The notes beneath the pieces are model-generated. The model saw only the letters and a program-made list of their open reading frames with translations. It searched no databases and was not told the origin of the DNA. Positions 17,205 through 24,976 of a stretch of 25,906 nucleotides of DNA are shown one piece after another (the first letter of the stretch is position 1; each line of letters opens with the position of its first letter). Where the stretch lies: positions 1-25,906 of IMG/VR virus record IMGVR_UViG_3300013132_000230; one strand, 5' to 3'. The DNA comes from a virus. Position numbers and translations under genes: made by a program.

Positions 17205-20200
17205 ATGTCCCAAAAAACAAATTTAAATGTATCGCCATATTTTGACGACTTTGATGCGAGTAAAAATTTTTATCGGGTATTATTTAAACCAGGATTCCCA
17301 GTTCAGTCTAGAGAATTAGTAACATTACAATCAATACTTCAAAATCAAATTCAATCTTTCGGATCTCATTTTTTTAAAGAGGGATCTGTTGTTATTCCCG
17401 GAAATACTACATATGATCCAAATTATTATGCAGTAAAAATAAATGATTTACATTTAGGTCTAGACGTTGGTATATATTTGCAACAATTGATTGGTAAAAA
17501 AATTAAAGGACAAAATTCTCAAATTACGGCTGTTATTAAAAATGTTCTAACAAAAACACAGTCCTCTGTTCAAACATATACTTTATATGTAAAATATTTA
17601 AATTCTGATATTGATTTTAAAATTAATCAGTTTCGTGATGGAGAACCATTAATAACTTTAGATACCTTTAAATACGGAAATACGACGATAAATTCTGGAC
17701 AAACTATAGCATCTTTAATTAGTAGTGGATCTTGTTCAACAGGATCCGCTATTCATATATCTCAAGGTGTTTATTTTATTAGAGGAACTTTTGTAAGTAT
17801 AAATGAAAGCACTCTAATACTTGATCAATATACAAATGTTCCCTCATATAGAATAGGATTAAACATACAGGAAACCATAGAGTTTGCATCTACACAAAAC
17901 AAAGATCTTTTTGATAATGCTAGAGGGTTTGAAAATTATTCTGCTCCAGGAGCGGATAGATTAAAAATATCTGCAGTTTTAAGTAAAAAAGCAATAAATG
18001 ATTTTGATGATAAAAACTTTATAGAAATAGTTAGAGTTTCTAACGGAGTAATAAAAAAATTACAAGATAGTAATACCTATTCATTAATTAAAGAATATAT
18101 TGCAGAAAGAACTTTTGATGAATCTGGAGATTATGCAATTTCTCCATTTTCCGTTGAGGTAAGAAATTCTTTAAATGATAGAATTTCCTCTGATGGAATT
18201 TATTTAGAAAATCAAAAAACCGATCAAAATAATAATCCATCTGAAGATCTACTATCTATAAGCATTTCTCCAGGAAAAGCATATGTTAAAGGATTTGATA
18301 TTGAAAAATCAGAAACAACAATTTTAGATGTAAAAAAACCAAGGGATACTAACGCAGTTTTTGCGTCATCAGTTCCATTTGAAATGGGAAATCTGTTAAG
18401 AGTTAACAATGTATCTGGATCTCCTGTTATTGGAATTGATAATAATTATACTATAAGTTTACACAGTCAAAGAAAAAATTCATCTATCTCTGGAACTGGA
18501 GATGAAATTGGAAAAGCAAGAGTATACTCTTTTGGTGTAAGTAATAGTGCTTATTCTAATGCATCATCTAATTGGGATTTATATTTATTTGATATTCAAA
18601 CATATACAAAATTAGTATTAAATAATTCATTAAATTCTATTTCTTGCCCAAATTCTTCTTTTATTGAGGGATTAAATAGTGGAGCTTCTGGATATGTTGT
18701 TACTAGTGCAAGTGGAACAGCAATTACATTAACTCAAACATCTGGAACTTTTAGTCCTGGAGAGCAGATATCAATAAATGGATCAGTTGAATATTCTAGA
18801 TCAATTCAACAAGTTATATCTTTTGGTGTAAAAGATATTAAATCTGTATATCAAGATTCTACCGCCATTGGTTTATCGACGGATTTTATTGCAGATACAT
18901 TTTTAACCCGTCAAAATTTATTAAATTTTAATTCTAACGATGTATTAACAATTAGTTCTAGTGGTATAGCAACTTGTGCCGGTAGAAATTTTATAGGGGT
19001 TGCAAGCGATACAATTATTAGGTATCAAAGATCTGGATTTACAACCGAAACTTTTAATAGAATTACTGGAATTTCAACTGATGGATTATCAATAAATCTT
19101 TCTGGTGTTTCCACAGTTTCTGGTGTTTGTGATGGAGGAATTCCAAGTACCACTACGAATGTAACTTTTTCTTCTGGCGTCCCATCTATTCAAAATGAAG
19201 AGAGTGCATTTTTGTATGCGAAGTTAAATAATAAAAATATATCAGAGGTTAATTTTTCAGGATCTGAACTAAGAGCAACTCGTCAAACTATAGGAAAATC
19301 TACAAACGCGGTTGGAACTTTATCTTTAAGTTTAGCTGATGTTGGGATCACAAGTGCATATTTTGAAACTTTTGACGTTGAAAGGTATTCTGTGTTTTAT
19401 TCAGATGGATCTGTAGAACCTTTAACTTCTGATAAGTTTGCATTAGATTCATCTGGGACTTCTGTTACTTTCAGTGGATTAACACCAAGTCAATCTAATG
19501 TGGTTGTAAATTCAACAGTTAAAAAAAATTCAATTAAAAATAAACAAAAAATTTATGTAAGAAGTGAAAAATTAGAAGTAAATAAATCAATTATCGGAGT
19601 ATCTACCTCATTTTCTGGACTATCGACAAGTATATATTATGGATTAAGAGTTGAAGATAAAGAAATTTCTCTAAATGTTCCAGATGTTGCGAATATTATA
19701 GCAGTTTATGAATCGGTAAATAATTCATCTCCATCATTAGATGGATTAAATTTCCAAACAGGATTAAATTTAAATACAAATTCAATTCTTGGTGAAAAAA
19801 TTATTGGGCAAACAAGTGGATCTGTTGCTCAAATAGTGACTAGAAATACTACAACAAAAATTGAGTTTGTTTATTTAAATTCAAATAAATTTGTTAATGG
19901 AGAAACGGTTACCTTTACTGAATCTAATATTGTAGCTGCTATACAGAGTGTTGATGTTGGTGCATATGTAAATAGAACTCAAGAATATATTTTAGATAAG
20001 GGTCAGAGAGAACAATATTATGATTATTCAAGAATAATTAGAAAAAATCCATTAGTTGCTCCTTCTAGAAAACTTTTGATTATTTTTGATTATTACAATG
20101 TTCCATCTAGTGATAGTGGAGATGTGTACACAGTTGGATCATATGATTCCGGAAGATATAAAAAAGATATTCCACTTTTAAAAGATAATTTAAGATCATC

Positions 20201-23200
20201 TGATACATTAGATTTCAGGCCTAGAGTTTCAACATTTACATCTGCAACCGCATCTCCATTTGATTTTTCTAGTAGATCTTTTGCAATGTCTGGGAATAAT
20301 CCAACGTTAGTTTTAACTCCAAATGAAAGTTCTACAGTGGGATATTCATATTATCTTCCTAGAATAGATAAAATAGTTTTAAATAAAAGTGGATCTTTTA
20401 GTTTGATTAAAGGAGTATCATCTCTAAATCCTAAGGAACCTATATCTATTGATGATTCCATGGATATAGCAACTATCATTTTACCAGCATATCTTTATAA
20501 TCCTAATGATAGTGATATTAAGTTGGTGAATAATAAAAGATACACAATGAAAGACATTGGATCTTTAGAAAAAAGAATTCAAAATGTAGAAATTGTTTCA
20601 TCTCTATCTTTATTAGAATTAAATACAAAATCTTTACAAATATTAGATGCTGACGGAATAAACAGATTTAAATCTGGATTTTTTGTAGATAATTTTAAAA
20701 ATAATAATTTTATCGATATAGAAAATTTAGATTCAAAATGTGTAATTAATAAAAATACCGAAGAATTAAATTCTGATATTTCCTCATATTCTTTAAAAGC
20801 AGAAATTGGTGTAAGTGGTAGTGTTAATATTGATTCTGCAGATTTTTCATCAGATCTATCTTTATTGGATTCAAACATAAGAAAAACTGGAGATGTTGTA
20901 ACTTTAAATTATTCAGAAATATCCGCTGGTATAGGACAAACATACGCTACTGGTCAACAGAATATTAATCCAGCTGGAGTTACAAATTATAACGGTTACG
21001 TAAATCTTACTCCATCTTCTGATACATGGGTAAGATCAATCAATTCTGAAAATGGAATAGTAATTAGAAATCAAGGTGAATGGGATAGTTCCTTTATTGC
21101 AGATCTAATATTAAGTACCAATCCATCTAAGAAGTTTAAATCTAGAAACGTTCAGTTTTATGCTAGTGGATTGCAACCAAATACACAATATTATTCATTC
21201 TTTGATGGAAATTCAAATATTGACGTAATTCCAAAATTATTACAAATAACAATGGAGTCTGGATCACCAGCATTCCAAACTGGAGAAACGGTCGATGCTT
21301 ATTTTAATAACATAAAAGTAGCAAGTTTTAGATTATCAACTGCGACACATAAGAAAGGAACTTATAACTCTATCAGTCCTACTGTAACTTATTCACAAAA
21401 TCCATATAATACTTCATTACAATTAGCGGCATATTCTTCCTCATCCACAATCTTAAATATTGATACTTACTCATTAGCAGATGATGCATCTGGAAGATTT
21501 TTCGGTTATTTACCTCAAGGTGCAACACTTATAGGAAAGACTTCGGGGGCGCAATCTACGGTTTCTACACAATCACTAATTACTGATAATGTTGGTGATT
21601 TAATTGGATGTTTCTTTATTAGAAATCCATTACAAACACCAACGCCATCAAATACTTTTGGGACTGGAACAAAAACATTTAAACTGTCATCAAGTTCAAC
21701 AAATTCCTCTGCAACTTCAATTTCATATACACAAAATAGTTTTTATGCAACTGGAATTGTAAATACACAATTAAATACAAATACTATTGCTCTCAGAAGA
21801 CCATCTGTAGCACTTCCACTAAACGCGCTGAGAACTGATCCATTATCACAAACGTTTAGAACTGATAATACCGGAATGTTCTTAACTTCTGTTGATCTAT
21901 ATTTTGCAGGAAAAGATTCTACTGAAAAAGTTTTTGTTGAAATCAAGGAAACAGATATTGGTGGATCACCAAAAACAAACTTGATTCAAGATTTTGCTAG
22001 AACAGAATTGTATCCGTCTGGAATTACAACTTCTAGTACAGGACAAACAGCAACCAATGTTAAATTCCCATCACCAATTTATTTGGAACCAAATAAACAA
22101 TATGCGATTTGTTTAAGTTGTTCATCATCAAGTAATTATAAAGTTTGGACTGCACAAACAAATCAACCAACAGTTTCTACTCAAACTTTACCAAATGTTG
22201 AACAAGTATTATACTCAAATAACTATATTGGAGGTAATTTATATAAACCACAAAATGGTGGTATTTGGAATTCTTCAATAACTGAAGACTTAACATTTAA
22301 ACTTTATAAAGCCAATTTTACCTCTACAAATGGTACAGTATATTTTCACAATCCTAATGTCTCTGTTGGTAACACAACGTATGTTGACGATTTAAATATT
22401 CCTCAATTAGTTAATAACCCAATTAAAGTTTTACCAAGAAGGTTAAATGTAGGAATTACAACTTCATCAACATCAGTCCTTGGAACTGTTTTAATTCCTG
22501 GAAGAAAAGTTGCAGAGGGTAGTGCATTTGGATACATTGAAAATATTGGTGGAAATGTAGTTGCAATCACAACTTCTAATGTAGGAGCAGGATACTCTAA
22601 TGGAACATTTGTGGGAGTTCCTCTATATAACATAACAGGATACGGAAATAGTGTTACTGCAAATATAACAATTGCTAATAATTCGGTATCTTCCGTATCA
22701 ATAGCGTATAGTGGATCTGGATATGTAGTTGGTGATGTTTTAGGCATCACTACAACGTCTGTTGTTAAAGGTAGTGGAGCACGAATAACGGTCCAATCCA
22801 CTAATAATATTGACACATTATATTTAACTAATGTTCAAGGAGAAGAATTTACTTTTGGACAACCAATTTCATATTATAATGGTTCTACTCAAGTCACCAT
22901 GGCTTCAACAGTAGTTACAAAAGCATCTTATGTTCCAGACTATAGATATTCTGGAAATGTTTTTGAAGTGACTCAGTTTAATCACGGTATGCACGCTAAT
23001 AGTAATACCGCAGTTATTAGCGGAATACTGCCAGATACAACCGGTCAAGCAATAACTGCAACTATTGTTTCTAATTCTCTAGCAATTTCTATAGCAAGCA
23101 CTGCAAACTTTAATACCTTTGAGGGATCTACGGTCACTGGGGCTAATCCTGGATATATAATTATTAATAATGAAATTATTTCATACACTCTTGGTTCCCC

Positions 23201-24305
23201 TGGAACAAATACTCTAGATATAGTACAAAGAGGGAGATTTGGATCTCCAACAAGAAATCATTCTATAGGTAGCCTAATTTATAAGTATGAACTAAATGGT
23301 GTTTCTTTAGCAAGAATTAATAGGCAACATTCATTACCATCTAATCAAACTCTTAAATCTTTCAGAGGAACTGATAATTATCATTTAGAATTTGATAGAT
23401 CCTATTTAGTTGATAGATCTTCAGGGGATACTCAGTTAAGTTTTATAGATGAAAAAGTTGCAGGAGGACCAAATGCAAAGGCATCTCAAAATATTCAATA
23501 TTCTGCAATATCTCCATATTTTAATGTGATTACACCAGAAAACACATCAGTATCCTCATTGATGAGAACCATTTCTGGAACGAGTGTCAGTGGAACTGAA
23601 TCTTCTTTTGTCGATCAAGGATATCAACCGATTAGTCTCAATGATATCAATGATTTCAACAATCCTAGACTAGTTCCGTCAAGATTAAATGAAACTAATA
23701 TTTTATCTTCAACATCATTCCCAAATCAAAAATCATTAACGTTAGGAATAACTTTATCAACTAATAATTCAAGTTTATCTCCAATTGTAGATGTCTCTGA
23801 ATCTGCTACATTTATTTTTAATCGAAATAGAATTAATAAACCTATTCAAAATTATGCTTCTGATCCTAGATCAAATATTTTAACCGGAGATCCACATTCG
23901 AGTGTTTATATTTCTAAAAAAGTTAATTTACAGCAACCTGCTACCTCTCTAAAAGTTTTTGTAACAGCATATAGGCACTCATCTAGTGATTTTAGAATTT
24001 TATATAAATTATTTAAACCAGATTCAAGCGGAGTAAGTCAATCGTATCAACTTTTCCCTGGATATAATAATTTAAAGGATCAAGACGGAGATGGATTTAA
24101 AGAAACCATTATCGACATTGCATTGAATGATGGTAGTTCGGATACTTTCGTCAAAGCAAGTAATGATAATGAATTTTTAGAATATCAATTCACTGCTAAT
24201 AATTTAGAACAATTTAATGGATTTGTTATTAAAATTATAATGAATGGAACCAATGAAGCGTATGCACCAAGATTTAGAGACTTGAGAGCAATTGCACTAG
24301 CATGA
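17205..24305 (+). CDS. Giant DUF4815-type virion structural protein, 2366 residues
   Basis: This is a large structural protein placed after gp8, where T4 has 9-10-11-12. The N-terminus (SPYFDDFDASKNFYRVLFKPG, VQSRELVTLQSILQNQIQSF, FFKEGSVVIPG; residues 9-65) is the hallmark of the DUF4815 family of marine T4-like phages. GKAYVKGFDIEK near residue 356, DNLRSSDTLDFRPRV near 995-1010 and a helical segment MKDIGSLEKRIQNVEIVSSL near 1115-1135 also fit the family. DPLSQTFRTDNTGMFLTSVD (near 1545) and YIGGNLYKPQN (near 1675) mark a conserved domain. Two repeat modules also found in gp7 follow, then a conserved C-terminal domain after about residue 2108. It probably forms the outer baseplate or a fibre anchor (inference). 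ATG 17205 lies 2 bases after gp8. The stop overlaps the next start (ATGA). Confidence 0.87.
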   Translation: MSQKTNLNVSPYFDDFDASKNFYRVLFKPGFPVQSRELVTLQSILQNQIQSFGSHFFKEGSVVIPGNTTYDPNYYAVKINDLHLGLDVGIYLQQLIGKKIKGQNSQITAVIKNVLTKTQSSVQTYTLYVKYLNSDIDFKINQFRDGEPLITLDTFKYGNTTINSGQTIASLISSGSCSTGSAIHISQGVYFIRGTFVSINESTLILDQYTNVPSYRIGLNIQETIEFASTQNKDLFDNARGFENYSAPGADRLKISAVLSKKAINDFDDKNFIEIVRVSNGVIKKLQDSNTYSLIKEYIAERTFDESGDYAISPFSVEVRNSLNDRISSDGIYLENQKTDQNNNPSEDLLSISISPGKAYVKGFDIEKSETTILDVKKPRDTNAVFASSVPFEMGNLLRVNNVSGSPVIGIDNNYTISLHSQRKNSSISGTGDEIGKARVYSFGVSNSAYSNASSNWDLYLFDIQTYTKLVLNNSLNSISCPNSSFIEGLNSGASGYVVTSASGTAITLTQTSGTFSPGEQISINGSVEYSRSIQQVISFGVKDIKSVYQDSTAIGLSTDFIADTFLTRQNLLNFNSNDVLTISSSGIATCAGRNFIGVASDTIIRYQRSGFTTETFNRITGISTDGLSINLSGVSTVSGVCDGGIPSTTTNVTFSSGVPSIQNEESAFLYAKLNNKNISEVNFSGSELRATRQTIGKSTNAVGTLSLSLADVGITSAYFETFDVERYSVFYSDGSVEPLTSDKFALDSSGTSVTFSGLTPSQSNVVVNSTVKKNSIKNKQKIYVRSEKLEVNKSIIGVSTSFSGLSTSIYYGLRVEDKEISLNVPDVANIIAVYESVNNSSPSLDGLNFQTGLNLNTNSILGEKIIGQTSGSVAQIVTRNTTTKIEFVYLNSNKFVNGETVTFTESNIVAAIQSVDVGAYVNRTQEYILDKGQREQYYDYSRIIRKNPLVAPSRKLLIIFDYYNVPSSDSGDVYTVGSYDSGRYKKDIPLLKDNLRSSDTLDFRPRVSTFTSATASPFDFSSRSFAMSGNNPTLVLTPNESSTVGYSYYLPRIDKIVLNKSGSFSLIKGVSSLNPKEPISIDDSMDIATIILPAYLYNPNDSDIKLVNNKRYTMKDIGSLEKRIQNVEIVSSLSLLELNTKSLQILDADGINRFKSGFFVDNFKNNNFIDIENLDSKCVINKNTEELNSDISSYSLKAEIGVSGSVNIDSADFSSDLSLLDSNIRKTGDVVTLNYSEISAGIGQTYATGQQNINPAGVTNYNGYVNLTPSSDTWVRSINSENGIVIRNQGEWDSSFIADLILSTNPSKKFKSRNVQFYASGLQPNTQYYSFFDGNSNIDVIPKLLQITMESGSPAFQTGETVDAYFNNIKVASFRLSTATHKKGTYNSISPTVTYSQNPYNTSLQLAAYSSSSTILNIDTYSLADDASGRFFGYLPQGATLIGKTSGAQSTVSTQSLITDNVGDLIGCFFIRNPLQTPTPSNTFGTGTKTFKLSSSSTNSSATSISYTQNSFYATGIVNTQLNTNTIALRRPSVALPLNALRTDPLSQTFRTDNTGMFLTSVDLYFAGKDSTEKVFVEIKETDIGGSPKTNLIQDFARTELYPSGITTSSTGQTATNVKFPSPIYLEPNKQYAICLSCSSSSNYKVWTAQTNQPTVSTQTLPNVEQVLYSNNYIGGNLYKPQNGGIWNSSITEDLTFKLYKANFTSTNGTVYFHNPNVSVGNTTYVDDLNIPQLVNNPIKVLPRRLNVGITTSSTSVLGTVLIPGRKVAEGSAFGYIENIGGNVVAITTSNVGAGYSNGTFVGVPLYNITGYGNSVTANITIANNSVSSVSIAYSGSGYVVGDVLGITTTSVVKGSGARITVQSTNNIDTLYLTNVQGEEFTFGQPISYYNGSTQVTMASTVVTKASYVPDYRYSGNVFEVTQFNHGMHANSNTAVISGILPDTTGQAITATIVSNSLAISIASTANFNTFEGSTVTGANPGYIIINNEIISYTLGSPGTNTLDIVQRGRFGSPTRNHSIGSLIYKYELNGVSLARINRQHSLPSNQTLKSFRGTDNYHLEFDRSYLVDRSSGDTQLSFIDEKVAGGPNAKASQNIQYSAISPYFNVITPENTSVSSLMRTISGTSVSGTESSFVDQGYQPISLNDINDFNNPRLVPSRLNETNILSSTSFPNQKSLTLGITLSTNNSSLSPIVDVSESATFIFNRNRINKPIQNYASDPRSNILTGDPHSSVYISKKVNLQQPATSLKVFVTAYRHSSSDFRILYKLFKPDSSGVSQSYQLFPGYNNLKDQDGDGFKETIIDIALNDGSSDTFVKASNDNEFLEYQFTANNLEQFNGFVIKIIMNGTNEAYAPRFRDLRAIALA
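22555..22800 (+). repeat. 'GxGY' modules in the DUF4815-type protein
   Basis: GGNVVAITTSNVGAGYSNGT is followed by GNSVTANITIANNSVSSVSI and AYSGSGYVVGDVLGI. These are two copies of the module seen in gp7 and gp8. The stretch also contains a long spurious minus-strand open frame (22403-22816) caused by the biased composition. Confidence 0.65.
23050..23290 (+). repeat. 'NNEIISYTLG ... RG' module in the DUF4815-type protein
   Basis: SLAISIASTANFNTFEGSTV, then YIIINNEIISYTLGSPGTNT, then VQRGRFGSPTRNHSIGSLIY. It matches the first copy in gp7 (LLKIDNEIITYTGIGST, then CVRGFSGIVTYH). The segment just before it (22978-23028, FNHGMHANSNTAVISG) matches the 'NHxxxxGxxVxxxG' module that also occurs many times in gp7. 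Confidence 0.65.
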
Positions 24306-24514
24306 TTCCAATAGAGGGACACCCAAATCTTTTTCGTGATGAAAAATCTGGAGCAATTGTTAATTATGATACTTTAGAATATGAGTCTTATATTAAAATA
24401 AGACAAAAGAAAATCGATGAAAAACAAGAACTTCAAAATTTAAAAATTGAGGTTTCTGAAATTAAAAATTTACTCATGGAGTTAATTAATGAATCCAGAA
24501 GAAATACAACTTGA
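24302..24514 (+). CDS. Small coiled-coil protein, 70 residues
   Basis: The gene begins with an ATGA overlap on the stop of the DUF4815-type gene, so translation is very likely coupled. The N-terminal part (IPIEGHPNLFRDEKSGAIVN) has the look of a small conserved phage structural protein. Residues about 33-63 (RQKKIDEKQELQNLKIEVSE, then IKNLLMELINE) have heptad-like spacing of Ile/Leu and many Glu/Lys, consistent with a coiled coil. No membrane segment or signal peptide is seen. The 3' end overlaps the next gene by 26 bases in another frame. I cannot name it. Position suggests a virion accessory or assembly factor, which is inference. Confidence 0.8.
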   Translation: MIPIEGHPNLFRDEKSGAIVNYDTLEYESYIKIRQKKIDEKQELQNLKIEVSEIKNLLMELINESRRNTT

Positions 24515-24668
24515 TGATGTAAATAAGTTATTTGAATATGAAAAATATTCTAGATCAATAGATTCTATGGATACAGAAGATTTAAAAAACTTTGCAAAAG
24601 TTTATTGTAAATTATATTTAAAACAGCAAGAAGTTATCTCTTCATTAGATTCCATAGGATTATTGTGA
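24489..24668 (+). CDS. Small acidic protein, 59 residues, overlapping the preceding gene
   Basis: ATG 24489 to TGA 24666-24668 gives 59 residues beginning MNPEEIQLDDVNKLFEYEKY and ending SSLDSIGLL. It starts inside the 3' end of the preceding gene (26-base overlap) and fills the space that would otherwise be empty before the third late promoter. It looks like a real protein: alternating acidic and hydrophobic residues, predicted helical (DLKNFAKVYCKLYLKQQEVI), and no low complexity. ATGGAG at 24477-24482 lies 6 bases upstream and contains GGAG, a good ribosome binding site. Function is unknown. A role linked to the preceding coiled-coil protein is possible from the coupled arrangement. Confidence 0.75.
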   Translation: MNPEEIQLDDVNKLFEYEKYSRSIDSMDTEDLKNFAKVYCKLYLKQQEVISSLDSIGLL

Positions 24669-24669
24669 G

Positions 24670-24677
24670 TATAAATA
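24670..24677 (+). promoter_or_regulatory. T4-type late promoter for the fibre genes
   Basis: An exact TATAAATA begins 2 bases after the stop of the 59-residue gene. With T4 geometry transcription would start near 24683, giving a leader of about 63 bases before the ATG at 24746. This leader is longer than those of the other two late promoters in the window and contains a strong ribosome binding site. Confidence 0.82.
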
Positions 24678-24731
24678 TACTTTAGATCCTGAACTCGCAA
24701 GATGGCAGTTTTATATTCATATGCAATCTTT

Positions 24732-24737
24732 AAGGAG
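24732..24737 (+). promoter_or_regulatory. Strong ribosome binding site for the 76-residue gene
   Basis: AAGGAG (24732-24737) lies 8 bases before ATG 24746, near-ideal sequence and spacing. It is the best ribosome binding site in the window; most other genes here have weak sites and appear to rely on coupling. It suggests high translation of the fibre genes. Confidence 0.8.
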
Positions 24738-24745
24738 TCATCCTA

Positions 24746-24976
24746 ATGGCAGACATAAAAGTTCGTGTAGGTCAGCAAAACTCCATAAAAGTTTTATCTT
24801 CAATTTCTGGAACTAGCTCTGGAACTCTTACTGGATTGAGTGATATAAATGCAAGTGGTGGACTACTAAATGGGATGGTTCTAGTTTACAACAGTGTGAC
24901 TAATAAGTGGGATGCAACTTTGGACCTAACTCCAGGAAACACGCAGAATTTAGACATTAACGGAGGTGCCTTTTAA
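24746..24976 (+). CDS. Small fibre-associated structural protein, 76 residues
   Basis: Residues 27-58 (TLTGLSDINASGGLLNGMVL, then VYNSVTNKWDATLDL) match the common phage fibre motif 'LxDVxxSGxxxGxVLxYxxxTxKWxA'. The N-terminus (ADIKVRVGQQNSIKVLSSIS) is typical of small proteins that precede fibre genes in cyanophages. It ends LDINGGAF. The stop TAA shares its last base with the ATG of the next gene (TAATG), so the two are translationally coupled. The function is probably a fibre or collar component or a fibre-assembly partner. The identification as a virion protein is fairly firm; the exact role is not known. Confidence 0.82.
   Translation: MADIKVRVGQQNSIKVLSSISGTSSGTLTGLSDINASGGLLNGMVLVYNSVTNKWDATLDLTPGNTQNLDINGGAF

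Noticed and set aside
22403-22816. Minus-strand open frame of 137 codons
   Set aside because: It lies opposite the repeat modules of the DUF4815-type gene. Low-complexity Pro/Val/Thr/Leu product, no ribosome binding site or promoter.
24658-24816. Protein-like reading (LDPELARWQFYIHMQSLRSH) across the third late promoter leader
   Set aside because: It looks surprisingly protein-like, but the frame has a stop at 24655-24657, no ATG, GTG or TTG before it, and its only ATG (24721) leaves a short tail overlapping the 76-residue gene. It could be a remnant of a lost small gene, but this cannot be supported.
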